Assembly: GCA_033977085.1 (NCBI GenBank)
Contig: CP138906.1
Location: 1,240,001-1,304,000 of the forward strand
Origin: Apirhabdus apintestini
GTDB lineage: Bacteria; Pseudomonadota; Gammaproteobacteria; Enterobacterales; Enterobacteriaceae
DNA: 64,000 bases
Reading direction: 5' to 3'
Positions within the stretch are counted from its first letter, which is position 1; every line of letters begins with the position of its first letter. Below the pieces are notes generated by a model, which saw nothing but the letters and a program-made list of their open reading frames with translations, made no database searches and had not been told where the DNA came from. The position numbers and the translations under genes are program-made. Positions 21,635 through 32,180 of this stretch are shown piece by piece.

Positions 21635-22078
21635 ATGTTCAATAAAATTTTAGTGGTTTGCGTGGGTAATATCTGCCGTTCGCCTACGGCGGAGCGCCTG
21701 TTAACGCATTATCACCCTGTCATTACGGTAGATTCGGCAGGGCTGGCGGCGCTGGCGGACAAAGAGGCGGATGCCACCGCCCGGGCGGTAGCTGCAGAGC
21801 ACGGTCTGTCTCTGGATGGGCACCGCGCCCGTCAGTTAACCGGCAGTATGTGCCGTCGTTATGATCTGATTCTGACCATGGAAAAGCGCCATATCCAGAC
21901 ACTATGCGATATGGCGCCGGAAATGCGCGGCAAAGTCATGCTGTTTGGCCACTGGGATCGGGAACAAGAAATTCCGGATCCATGGCGTAAAAGCCGCGAG
22001 GCGTTTGAAGCAGTGTACGGCCTTCTCGATAACGCTGCCCGCCAATGGGCGCAGGCACTGACAGCACAGCAGGGATAA
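21635..22078 (+). CDS. wzb: Wzb, low-molecular-weight protein tyrosine phosphatase
   Basis: Dephosphorylates the Wzc tyrosine-rich tail and so controls polymer export. Intact at 147 residues. The catalytic P-loop C-V-G-N-I-C-R-S starts at Cys9, and the general-acid Asp lies in the IPDPW motif. It follows wza by 7 nt and precedes wzc by 2 nt, the standard export-module order. Confidence 0.97.
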   Translation: MFNKILVVCVGNICRSPTAERLLTHYHPVITVDSAGLAALADKEADATARAVAAEHGLSLDGHRARQLTGSMCRRYDLILTMEKRHIQTLCDMAPEMRGKVMLFGHWDREQEIPDPWRKSREAFEAVYGLLDNAARQWAQALTAQQG

Positions 22079-22080
22079 TC

Positions 22081-24230
22081 ATGACAGAACATGTACGACA
22101 CTCTGACGGCGGTGATGAAATCGATATTGGCCGCCTGATTGGCACCCTGGTGGAATCGCGCTGGTGGATTTTAGGGATTACGGCGCTGTTTGCCGCCGCG
22201 GCCACGGTGTATGCCCTGTTCGCGACGCCTATCTACAGCGCCGATGCGCTGGTGCAAATCGAGCAGGATTCTAGCAGTTCCCTGGTACAGAATATTAACA
22301 GCGCGCTTAGCAACAAACCGCCGGCCGCGGACGCGGAAATACAATTGATTCAGTCGCGGCTGGTGCTGGGAAAAACCGTTGACGATCTCGGGCTGGATAT
22401 TGGCGTTGAGAAAGAGACGTTCCCAGTGCTGGGCGCCGGGTGGGAGCGCCTGATGGGGCGAGCGCATGAAAGCCTTAACGTAACGGCGTTTTCTGTGCCC
22501 GTTGGCATGGCCGGCGGCGGCTGGCACGTCAGGGTTATTGATTCCCGCCATTATGAATTAAGCAACGACGACGGATTCAGCGCGCGGGGGAAACCGGAAA
22601 AACCCTGCACTACAGCGGCGTGAGCATGAATATTGACGCTATCCACGCCCGGGCAGGAAGCCAGTTTAGCGTTAGAAAATATTCAACGCTTGGCACGATC
22701 CGGTCGTTACAAAGCAATCTGGCGGTAGCGGAAAACGGCAAGGATACCGGCGTATTGACGCTGACTTTTACCGGCGAGGATCGCAATAAAATTAAACAAA
22801 TCCTGAATACCATCGCCCGTAATTATCAGCAGCAGAACGTTGAGCGCAAGTCCGCAGAGGCCTCGCACAGCCTGGCGTTTCTCGATAAACAACTGCCTGA
22901 AGTGCGCAGCGGGCTGGATGAAGCGGAAAATAAACTGAATGCGTATCGGCAGCAAAAAGACTCCGTTGATTTACCGCTGGAGGCTAAGTCGATTCTCGAC
23001 TCCGTGGTCAATATTGATGCGCAGCTTAATGAACTGACGTTTAAAGAGGCTGAGATTTCTAAGCTGTACACCAAACGTCACCCCGCCTATCGCACTCTGC
23101 TGGAAAAACGCCGGGCGCTGGAAGATGAAAAGCGGCAGTTGAATACCCGCATTTCCGATATGCCGCAAACGCAGCAGGAGATTGTGCGTTTGACGCGGGA
23201 CGTGGAGTCCGGCCAGCAGGTGTATATGCAGTTACTGAATAAACAGCAGGAACTGCGTATTACCGAGGCCAGTACCGTTGGCGATGTGCGTATCGTGGAT
23301 TCTGCGATAACCCAGCCCGGCGCCGTGAAGCCCAAAACGGCGCTGATTATCGCCGGCAGCGTCATGCTGGGGTTTATTCTGGCGGTCGTCGGCGTATTAC
23401 TTCGCTCACTGTTTAACCGTGGCATCGAAAGCACGCAGGTGCTTGAAGAAGCAGGCATTAGCGTGTACGCCAGCATCCCGCTCTCCGAGTGGCAAAAAGA
23501 GCGGGATACCGTCAAGGTAGTGAAAGGCGAGAAACGCACGAAGCAGAGCCAGCTACTGGCAATTGGCAACCCGACCGACCTGGCCATTGAGGCCATCCGC
23601 AGTCTGCGCACCAGCCTGCACTTCGCCATGATGCAGGCAAGCAACAATGTATTGATGCTATCGGGGGTAAGCCCGGCCATCGGTAAAACGTTTGTATGCG
23701 CCAATCTGGCGGCGGTGATCAGTCAGACTAACAGACGCGTATTGCTGATCGACTGCGATATGCGTAAAGGCTATACCCATGAACTTCTCGGTACTGCGAA
23801 TAGCCACGGACTGTCGGGATTACTGGCAGGGCAGTGCGAAATAGGCGACTGCGTGCATAAAACGACTATCTCCGGTTTTGATTTGGTGCCGCGCGGCCAG
23901 TTTCCACCCAATCCCTCTGAACTGCTGATGAGCGAAGGTTTTGCGGCGCTGGTGAACTGGGCGAGCGCCCACTATGACATGGTGTTAATTGATACACCGC
24001 CGATTCTGGCGGTTACCGATGCGGCGGTGGTCGGACGCCTGGCCGGCACCACGCTGATGGTGGCGCGCTACGCGGAAAATACCCTCAAAGAAGTGGAAAC
24101 CAGTCTCGGACGCTTTGCGCAGAACGGGATTACGGTACGCGGCGTTATCCTCAACTCCATTTTCCGACGTGCATCCAGCTATCAGGATTACGGCTACTAC
24201 GCCTATGAATATACATCGGAAAGCCATTGA
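22081..24230 (+). CDS. wzc: Wzc, tyrosine autokinase and chain-length regulator
   Basis: Inner-membrane BY-kinase of about 716 residues (E. coli 720). The Wzz-like N-terminal domain begins EIDIGRLIGTLVESRWWILG, with the first membrane helix. The second helix (ALIIAGSVMLGFILAVVGVL) precedes the kinase domain. Walker A is GVSPAIGKT, Walker A' is VLLIDCDMRKG and Walker B is MVLIDTPPIL. The C-terminal tyrosine cluster is YQDYGYYAYEY. One frameshift near 22590 (A run, GKTGKTLHYSGV) splits it; both parts match the family throughout. Phosphorylation state is set with Wzb. Confidence 0.96.
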
Positions 24231-24305
24231 TAACTCAGCGCTGCTTTGGGCCGCGCCGGGCATCTATCTTCCGGATTCTGTTGCCAACATCGGGGACGTT
24301 ACTCT

Positions 24306-25149
24306 ATGAGCGCTCATGACCGCCCTCTGGTTTCTATTTATATGCCGACGTGGAATCGTCAGCAGCTTGCGATACGCGCAATTAAATCGGTATTGCGCCA
24401 AGTCTATGATAAATGGGAATTATTTATTGTAGATGACTGTTCCTCTGAGTATGCGCAACTGGCGCAATTCGTTGAACGGCTCGCCGATCCCCGCGTGCGC
24501 TATGTGCATAATGCGGTAAATACCGGCGCCTGTGCGGTGCGCAACCAGGCGATCCGCGCTGCGCGCGGCGAATATAATACCGGCATTGGCGATGACGACG
24601 AATGGACGCCGTACCGGCTGTCGCGATTTCTGGAAAACCGGCAGCATCTCGAAAAGCACGCGTTTTTGTACGCCAACGATTATGTGTGTGAAGGGCAGGT
24701 CTACGCGCAGCCCGCCAGTTTGCCGCTTTATCCCAAATCCACCTGGTCGCGCAAACTGTTTTTTAAGCGAAATATCGTCGGTAACCAGGTGTTCAGCTAC
24801 GCGTGGCGCTTTCAGGCCGTGCTATTTGATGAAACGCTGAAGGCCGCGCAGGACTATGACATTTTCCTGCGCATGGTGTGCGAATTCGGCGAGCCGTGGA
24901 AACTGGAAGATGCGACGCAGATTTTACATATCAATCACGGCGAAATGCAGATAACCACCTCGCCTAAAAAATTTGCCGGTTATTTCCACTTCTACCGCAA
25001 GCATAAAGAGAAATTCGATCGGGCCAGTAAGAAATATCGGCTCTTTACGCTGTACCAAATTCGCAATAAGCCTATGAACCTGCGCACTAAGATGACGCTG
25101 TTAACGCTGCGCAACGCGAAACGGCTGGTTAACGGGCTGCGGGGAAATG
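24306..25149 (+). CDS. wcaA: WcaA, colanic acid family-2 glycosyltransferase
   Basis: GT2-fold glycosyltransferase starting VSIYMPTWNRQQLAIRAIKS, with the nucleotide-sugar Asp cluster in GIGDDDEWTPYRL and a conserved LYANDYVC block. In E. coli the acidic cluster reads IDDDDEW; here the first Asp is Gly, while the following three Asp residues remain. The stop is displaced by a missing A near 25145: correction gives GLRGK followed by TGA overlapping the wcaB ATG, the same junction as in E. coli. The length of about 280 residues is normal. Confidence 0.94.
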
Positions 25150-25640
25150 ATGCTGCTGGAAGATTTTCGCGCCAATGGCTGGAGCCTGCGACCGTGCTGC
25201 ATGGTTTTTGCCTATCGGGTTGCGCATTTTTGCTCGGTGCAGCGTAAAAAATGGCGCATCAATAATCTGTGGGCCGCGCCGCTACTTGTGCTGTACCGGC
25301 TGGTCACGGAGTGCCTGTTTGGCTATGAAATCCAGGCCGCTGCCACGATTGGGCGGCGCTTCACCGTGCATCACGGCTACGGGGTGGTGATTAATAAAAA
25401 TGTGGTGGCGGGGGACGATTTTGTGATTCGCCACGGCGTGACTATCGGCAATCGCGGCGCGGATTCGCTGGCCTGCCCGCGGATTGGGCACGGGTGGAGC
25501 TGGGCGCCGGCGCCATTCTTATCGGTGATATCACCATCGGCCATCGCGTCACGATAGGCGCCGGAAGCGTGGTGCTGGACAGCGTGCCGGATAATGCGCT
25601 GGTCACCGGGCCTAAGGCGCAGATAAAGGTGATTCGATGA
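25147..25640 (+). CDS. wcaB: WcaB, colanic acid acetyltransferase
   Basis: Left-handed beta-helix (hexapeptide repeat) acetyltransferase of about 163 residues, thought to O-acetylate the repeat unit. Visible features are MLLEDFRANGWSLRP, the SAT-type N-terminal helical region, and repeats such as TIGRRFTVHHGYGVVINKNV and DFVIRHGVTIGNRG. A missing G near 25492 (GHGVELGAGAILIGD) breaks the frame. The corrected C-terminus is ALVTGPKAQIKVIR, with its TGA overlapping the wcaC ATG. Confidence 0.93.
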
Positions 25641-26853
25641 ACGTGCTGCAATTTAATGTACGGCTGGCGGAGGGCGGTGCCGCGGGCGTGGCGCTGGATT
25701 TACATCAGCGCGCCTTACGCCAGGGTATCCGGTCTCGTTTCATTTACGGGTACGGTAAAGGGGGCAAGCAAAGCGAAAGCCACGCGCGTATTTCCCACGT
25801 GGAAAAGCATACGCCGCGTTTCACCGCGATGATGAATATGGCGCTGTTTCGGGTCGTCAACCGCGATCTGTTTGGTCACCTCAACGCCCTTTACCCGCAG
25901 ATCATTGCAGCGCAGGGGCCGGTGGCGTTGCACTTTCATGTTTTGCACAGCTATTGGCTCAGTTTTAAGAGCGTGGTGCGATTTTGCCAGCGGGTGAAGC
26001 GCGCGCGCCCGGATGCGGTACTGGTGTGGACTCTGCACGACCACTGGAGCGTGACCGGGCGCTGCGCGTTTACCGACGGCTGCGAGGGCTGGCGCGATGG
26101 CTGTAAAAGTGCCCTTCGCTGGATAATTATCCGCCGGTGAAAATTGACCGCGCCGTGCGCGAGGTCGCGCCGAAGCGGGCGCTGTTTCGCCAGCTGCTGG
26201 CGCTCGACTGCCGCTTTATCTCCCCCAGCCAGCACGTGGCGGCGGCGTTCAATTTGCTCTACGGCGCAGGGCGCTGTGAGGTGATTAATAACGGCGTTGA
26301 TATCTCCACCGAAGCGATTTTGTCAACGCTCCCTGAGCGTGAAGCTGAGGGGCAGCGGCCTAAAATCGCCGTTGTGGCGCACGACCTGCGCTACGACGGG
26401 AAAACTGACCAGCGGCTGGTGCGTGAAATTATCGCCCTCGGCGAGCGTGTAGAGGTGCATACCTTTGGGAAAAGCTCGCCCTTTAGCGGCGACAACGTGG
26501 TTAATCACGGGTTTATTACCGATAAGCAGGCGCTGATGAGCCGACTCAATCAAATGGATTCGCTGCTGTTTAGCTCGCGGGTAGACAACTACCCGCTGAT
26601 TTTATGCGAGGCGCTGTCTATCGGCGTGCCGGTGATTGCCACGCACAGCGACGCGGCGCGGGAGGTGTTGGCGAAAACCGGTGGCAAAACCTGCGGCGCT
26701 GCGCAGGCGGTGGCCTGGGCACGGCTCCCTAAATCACGGCTCGCGGATGCCATCTTTGGCCGCAGTCTGGCGAGTTTTAAGGCGCAGGCGCGCGAAGCCT
26801 ATAGTGGACAACAGATGCTGGAGGAGTATGTCAGGTTCTATCAGGGTCTGTAG
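25637..26853 (+). CDS. wcaC: WcaC, colanic acid family-4 glycosyltransferase
   Basis: GT-B fold glycosyltransferase of about 405 residues. N-terminal MNVLQFNVRLAEGGAAGVAL and HVLHSYWLSFKSVVRF, WTLHDHWSVTGRCAFTDGCE in the middle and the nucleotide-binding region DNYPLILCEALSIGVPVIAT with the family E-x7-E type spacing. One frameshift near 26112 (A run, DGCKKCPSLDNYPP) interrupts it. It overlaps wcaD by 26 nt. Confidence 0.95.
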
Positions 26854-28047
26854 CTATCTGCTGCTGCCGCTTATTTATCTGTTGGTCAACGTAGAAATTG
26901 TTTCGCTGGGCGGAAGCTTCCCCGTCACGGTGGTCACTTTTTACCGCTTATTTTACTGCTATTTACTGCGCGTATTAGCCTGAAAAAGCTGATGATTGCG
27001 CTAGGAATAGGGTTAGCGCTGACGCTGTTTAACTATGTATTTGGTCAGTCGCTGGATACCAGTAAGTATGTGACCTCGACAATGCTATTCGTGTATATCG
27101 TCATTATTATTGGTATGACCTGGAGTATTCGCTTTAAAACCATCTCGCCGCGAAATTATAAAAAATACTGCGCGCATTTTATCTGGTGACGGGCATTATC
27201 GTTTTGCTGGCCGGATTAGAAATGGCGGAGATTATACTAACTGGCGGAAGCCGGCTGATTGAGAAAATTTCTGGATTGCTGATTTACAGTAATAGCTATG
27301 TACTGAATTTTATTAAATTCGGCGGGAAAAGAACTACCGCGCTTTATTTTGAGCCCGCTTTTTTGCTCTGGCATTAATCTCAATTTGGCTGTGTATAAAA
27401 CAGTTTGGCATCAAAACTCCAAAGGCTGATGCTATGATTCTGGTTGGGATTATTCTTTCCGGGTCATTCTCTGGGGTTATGACGTTTATTCTGTTCTATC
27501 TGCTGGAATGGGGGTTTCAATATTTAAATAAACGCGCATTGAAGAAGAGATTGCCGCTGGCGATTATCTCATTAACCGTATTTATTATTGGGTTAATGGT
27601 AGCGTTTCCCTATATTTCAGCGCGAATTGGAGATTTAGGTACCGAAGGGTCGTCTTCCTATTATCGCATTATTGGCCCATTAGTGATGGTTGGATATTCC
27701 TTGACTCATATTGACGGTGTGGTTCGTTTCGGCTCTCTTTACGAATATGTGGCATCATTCGGAATCTTTAACGGTGCTAATGTCGGAAAAACCATAGACA
27801 ATGGCCTTTACTTGTTAATTATTTATTTTTCATGGTTTGCGGTGTTGTTAACAGGCTGGTATTTGGTGCGGGTGGTAAAAATGGCGCGCGGCGCTTTTGG
27901 TAATAACCAGAACTTTCGTGTGCAGTTATGGCTGTTTACCCCGATTTCACTTTTTTCACCGGATCGATATTTAGCCCCGAATACGCATTCCTGATTGTCT
28001 GTCCGTTTATTTTGCGTAAAGCATTAAAAATAACGGATTCACTGTGA
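26828..28047 (+). CDS. wcaD: WcaD, colanic acid polymerase
   Basis: Multi-pass inner-membrane protein that polymerises colanic acid repeat units (Wzy role). About ten hydrophobic segments are visible, for example SYLLLPLIYLLVNVEIV, STMLFVYIVIIIGMTWSI and MILVGIILSGSFSGVMTFIL. The conserved loop is GDLGTEGSSSYYRIIGPLVM. The length of about 406 codons fits E. coli. Four one-base losses break it near 26943, 27172, 27362 and 27952, each at a run of T or A; this gene is unusually rich in such runs. The start at 26828 (MSGSIRVCSYLL) lies inside the end of wcaC. Confidence 0.92.
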
Positions 28048-28055
28048 GGCCAAAT

Positions 28056-28808
28056 ATGGTTTTGTTGAGTGTGATTACCGTCGCCTGGAATAATTATGAC
28101 GGGGTGGTAAAAACCTGGCAGTCGCTGGCCAATCTCGCGCTGGCGGAGCATATTGATTTTGAGTGGATAGTTATCGATGGCGGCTCGCAGGACGGCACCG
28201 CAGAGTTCCTGGCCGCGCACGCCGGGGAGTATGGACTGCGTTTTGTCAGCGAGCGGGACAGCGGCCTTTACGACGCAATGAATAAAGGTATCGCCATGGC
28301 AAACGGACGTTATGCTATTTTTCTAAATTCCGGCGATATTTTTCATACGGAAATAACCGAAGCCACTCGCTATTTAGCTCGGCAAAAAAATAATGAAGCA
28401 ATGTATATTGGCGATGCGCTACTCGACTTTGGCGGCGGGCATAAAATACGCCGCAGCGCAAAGCGCGGCTGGTATATTTATCACAGTCTTCCCGCCAGCC
28501 ATCAGGCGATATTCTTCCCGGTTTCAGGCCTGAAGAAATATCCCTATGACTTACAGTATAAGGTGTCTTCTGATTATGCGCTGGCGGCAAAAATGTATAA
28601 AGCTGGCTATTCATTTAAGCGCCTGCCGGGCCTGGTGTCTGAATTTTCAATGGGCGGGATTTCCACTTCAAATAATTATGAGCCGTGTCGGGATGCGAAA
28701 AAAGTTCAGCGAAAAATATTACGTATTCCCGGTTTCTTAGTGGAAATTTCATACCAGTTACGACTGCGAACAACAAATAAAGCAAAGGCCTTATACAATA
28801 AGGCGTAA
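28056..28808 (+). CDS. wcaE: WcaE, colanic acid family-2 glycosyltransferase
   Basis: Intact 250-residue GT2 glycosyltransferase. It begins MVLLSVITVAWNNYDGVVKT, has the sugar-nucleotide motif FEWIVIDGGSQDGTAEFL and the acceptor-side motif DSGLYDAMNKGIAMANGRYA with FLNSGD. The ATG at 28056 is chosen over the GTG at 28044 because GAGG sits six bases before it and it matches the E. coli start. The upstream GTG overlaps the wcaD stop. Confidence 0.95.
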   Translation: MVLLSVITVAWNNYDGVVKTWQSLANLALAEHIDFEWIVIDGGSQDGTAEFLAAHAGEYGLRFVSERDSGLYDAMNKGIAMANGRYAIFLNSGDIFHTEITEATRYLARQKNNEAMYIGDALLDFGGGHKIRRSAKRGWYIYHSLPASHQAIFFPVSGLKKYPYDLQYKVSSDYALAAKMYKAGYSFKRLPGLVSEFSMGGISTSNNYEPCRDAKKVQRKILRIPGFLVEISYQLRLRTTNKAKALYNKA

Positions 28809-28830
28809 TGACTATACGGCAGGAATAACA

Positions 28831-29402
28831 ATGCAGGAATTAAATGGTTTCTCGGTGCCGAAAGGCTTTCGGGGCGGGCACCCTATTAAAGTACAACTGT
28901 GGTGGGCGGTACAGGCAACCTTATTTTCCTGGTCTCCTCAACTATTTTACCGCTGGAGGGTTTTTTATTACGGTTATTTGGGGCTCGTATTGGCAAAGGC
29001 GTAATTATTCGTCCGTCGGTAAAAATTACCTATCCGTGGAAATTAACCATTGGCGATTATGCCTGGGTTGGAGATGACGCGGTGTTATATACGCTGGGCG
29101 ATATTGTTATTGGTGCAAATTCAGTGGTATCGCAGAAATGTTATTTATGCACCGGCAGCCATGACTATTTACAGCGCCATTTTGATATTACCGCTGCGCC
29201 GGTGATTATCGGTGAGAAATGCTGGCTGGCTACGGATGTGTTTGTCGCGCCGGGCGTCAGTATCGGCAACTTTACGGTAGTAGGCGCGCGCAGCAGCGTA
29301 TTTGCTTCGCTGCCGGAAAATAGCCTGTGCCGCGGCAATCCGGCGCGGCCATACCGGGCGCGCAGCGCACTCGCGCCGCAACCCGCTATCAATCGAGCCT
29401 GA
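28831..29402 (+). CDS. wcaF: WcaF, colanic acid acetyltransferase
   Basis: Hexapeptide-repeat acetyltransferase that decorates colanic acid. It begins MQELNGFSVPKGFRGGHPIK and carries repeats IGKGVIIRPSVKITYPWKLT and IGDYAWVGDDAVLYTLGD, and the catalytic-type His region LCTGSHDY. A missing T near 28962 (T run, RWRVFLLRLFGARI) splits it. The C-terminus NPARPYRARSALAPQPAINR is about ten residues longer than in E. coli and unlike it, so the true end is a little uncertain. It is followed by a 207-bp spacer before gmd. Confidence 0.92.
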
Positions 29403-29609
29403 TACCAGCAATACCCCCGCGGCGCTCACGCCCGGGATGGGAAGGATTCACTGCGGTGGATCTGTGGCGCGCAGGCGCTTCCCGCTACGAGGCCAGGTAC
29501 GGCCGGCAGCGTGCGCTGGTAAAGCCGCGCGTTCACGCCAGAGAGGATGGCTTTTACGGTTAATGCGTCACCCTCGGGGACAATCGGATTTAACAGAGGA
29601 AAAGCAAAC
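29403..29609. other. 207-bp spacer between wcaF and gmd
   Basis: In E. coli these genes are separated by only a few tens of bases. Here the spacer is GC-rich and has a plus-strand open frame ending DGFYG at 29563 that begins inside wcaF. I recognise no family and see no ribosome site for it. A good ribosome site (AGAGGAAAA) precedes the gmd ATG. Confidence 0.5.
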
Positions 29610-30730
29610 ATGAGTAAAGTGGCTCTCATCACGGGCGTAACCGGGCAGGATGGTTCTTATCTGGCGGAGTTTCTGCTGGAAAAGGGGTATGAAGTCCACG
29701 GCATTAAACGCCGCGCTTCTTCGTTTAACACCGAGCGGGTAGATCATATTTATCAGGACCCGCATGCCAGCAACCCAAGGTTCCATTTGCACTATGGCGA
29801 TCTGACGGATTCCTCTAACCTGACCCGCATTTTGCAGGAAGTGCAGCCGGATGAAGTCTATAACCTCGGCGCGATGAGTCACGTCGCGGTGTCGTTTGAG
29901 TCGCCGGAATACACGGCGGACGTTGATGCAATGGGCACCCTGCGCCTGCTGGAGGCGATTCGCTTCCTCGGGCTCGAAAAGAAAACCCGCTTTTATCAAG
30001 CGTCCACTTCTGAAGCTGTACGGGCTGGTACAGGAAATTCCACAAAAGAGAGCACGCCGTTTTATCCGCGCTCGCCGTATGCCGTGGCAAAGCTTTATGC
30101 CTACTGGATAACCGTCAACTATCGCGAATCCTACGGCATGTATGCCTGTAACGGCATACTTTTCAACCATGAGTCTCCGCGTCGCGGGAAACTTTTGTAA
30201 CGCGTAAAATCACGCGCGGCATCGCCAATATCGCTCAGGGGCTGGAGAAGCGTTTATACCTGGGCAATATGGACTCCCTGCGCGACTGGGGGCACGCGAA
30301 AGATTACGTAAAAATGCAGTGGATGATGCTGCAGCAAGAGCAGCCTGACGATTTTGTTATCGCCACCGGCGTGCAGTATTCGGTGCGTCAGTTCGTATCG
30401 ATGGCAGCGGCGCAGTTGGGGATTAAGCTGCGCTTTGAAGGTACCGGCGTCGATGAAAAAGGCATTGTGGTATCGGTAACCGGACACGATGCGCCTGGCG
30501 TTCGCCCGGGGGACGTTATCGTTGCCGTCGACCCGCGCTACTTCAGGCCTGCCGAGGTAGAAACGCTGCTCGGCTGCCCGGATAAAGCGCATCAAAAACT
30601 GGGCTGGAAGCCGGAAATTACGCTGCAGGAAATGGTCTCGGAAATGGTCGCGCACGATCTTGAAGCGGCGAAAAAGCACTCGCTGCTGAAGTCTCACGGC
30701 TACGAGGTAGCCATCGCGCTGGAGTCCTGA
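29610..30730 (+). CDS. gmd: GDP-mannose 4,6-dehydratase
   Basis: Short-chain dehydrogenase-type enzyme converting GDP-mannose to GDP-4-keto-6-deoxymannose, the first step to GDP-fucose. NAD(P)-binding motif GVTGQDGSYLAEFLLEKGYE, catalytic Thr in FYQASTSE and Tyr/Lys in SPYAVAKLYAYW. The length of about 373 residues is normal. Three indels: GAGCTG read as GAAGCTG at 30012-30018, a compensating A loss near 30046 and a G loss near 30189 (ESPRRGETFVTRKI). Between the first two, the substrate-loop residues are misread, so an automatic translation would show a false divergent patch. Confidence 0.95.
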
Positions 30731-30731
30731 G

Positions 30732-31698
30732 ATGAGCAAGCAACGTATTTTTGTCGCGGGTCACCGCGGCATGGTGGGTTCCGCGCTGGTGCGCCAGCTT
30801 GCGCAGCGCGATGACGTTGAAGCTGCTGTTACGCACCCGGGACCAGCTAAACCTGCTGGATGCGCGCGCGGTGCAGGCATTTTTCGAGCAAACCCGCCCG
30901 GACAGCGTCTATCTGGCGGCGGCCAAAGTGGGCGGCATTATTGCTAACCAGAGTTATCCGGCCGATTTCATCTATGAAAATATGATGATTGAAAGCAACG
31001 TTATCCACGCGGCGCACGCTAATAACGTGAATAAGCTGCTGTTTCTCGGGTCATCGTGTATTTATCCGAAACTGGCGCCGCAGCCGATCAAAGAGCAGGC
31101 GCTGCTGACCGGCGCGCTGGAGCCGACTAACGAGCCGTATGCGGTGGCGAAAATCGCTGGCATTAAACTCTGTGAATCTTATAACCGCCAGCACGGCCGC
31201 GACTATCGCTCGGTTATGCCGACCAATTTATACGGCCCTGAAGATAACTTTCATCCGGATAACTCCCACGTGATCCCGGCCCTGCTGCGCCGTTTTCACG
31301 ATGCGGCGCAGCAAAATGCGCCGGAGGTGGTGGTGTGGGGCAGCGGTACGCCCATGCGGGAGTTTCTGCACGTGGATGATATGGCGGCCGCCAGCATCCA
31401 CGTGATGGAGCTGGACAAAGAGGTGTGGGAAGACCATACCGAGCCGATGTTATCGCATATTAATGTGGGTACCGGCACGGACTGCACGATTCGCGAGCTG
31501 GCGCAGACCGTGGCGCAGGTAGTGGGCTATCGCGGTCGCGTGGTGTTTGATGCCAGCAAGCCGGACGGAACGCCGCGCAAGCTGCTGGACGTCACCCGTT
31601 TGCACGCCTTCGGCTGGTATCACGAAGTCGGGCTGGAGCAGGGGCTGGCCAGTACCTGGCAGTGGTTCCTGAATAACCAGCGCCGGTTTCGGAGGTAA
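30732..31698 (+). CDS. fcl: GDP-L-fucose synthase (WcaG)
   Basis: Epimerase-reductase that turns GDP-4-keto-6-deoxymannose into GDP-L-fucose. Cofactor motif VAGHRGMVGSALVRQL, catalytic Ser in LFLGSSCIYPKLA, Tyr-x3-Lys in EPYAVAKIAGIKLCE. The length is 321 residues after correction. One inserted base at 30829-30835 (GAGCTG read as GAAGCTG) shifts the frame after residue 30. It follows gmd directly and is followed by gmm after 2 nt. Confidence 0.95.
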
Positions 31699-31700
31699 TC

Positions 31701-32180
31701 ATGTACCTGAGCCAGCAGGATTTTTCCACCGTCGTTCGGTCGACGCCGCTGATCTCCCTCGATTTTATCGTGGAAAACGCGCGCGGGGAGTGCTTATTGG
31801 GGCGGCGAAATAACCGCCCGGCGCAGGGATTTTGGTTTGTACCCGGCGGGCGAGTGCGTAAAGACGAGACGCTGGAGCGCGCCTTTTCCCGGCTCACCCA
31901 GGAGGAACTGGGGCAACGTATCTGCTGGCAAGACGGCGAGTTCTACGGCGTCTGGCAGCATTTCTACGAGGATAACTTTTCTGAGGCGGCGTTCTCGACG
32001 CACTACGTGGTATTGGCTTTCCGCCTGCGCGTGAACGGCGAAACCCTGGCGCTACCGGAGCATCAGCACAGCGCGTATCGCTGGCAAAGCGCCGAACGGT
32101 TGGTCGCGAGCCTGGACGTGCACGACAACAGCCGCGCGTATTTTCTCGCCGAGCGTCGCAGTGAGGTTCCCGGGCTATGA
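31701..32180 (+). CDS. gmm: Gmm (WcaH), GDP-mannose mannosyl hydrolase
   Basis: Intact 159-residue Nudix hydrolase that releases mannose or glucose from GDP-sugars, balancing GDP-mannose against GDP-fucose. The Nudix-like box is GGRVRKDETLERAFSRLTQE followed by ELG; as in E. coli Gmm it departs from the classical REUXEE motif. The stop overlaps the wcaI start (ATGA). Confidence 0.96.
   Translation: MYLSQQDFSTVVRSTPLISLDFIVENARGECLLGRRNNRPAQGFWFVPGGRVRKDETLERAFSRLTQEELGQRICWQDGEFYGVWQHFYEDNFSEAAFSTHYVVLAFRLRVNGETLALPEHQHSAYRWQSAERLVASLDVHDNSRAYFLAERRSEVPGL

Noticed and set aside
29302..29613. Open frames spanning the wcaF end and spacer
   Set aside because: They start inside wcaF, lack ribosome sites and show no recognisable domain; kept only as a spacer observation.
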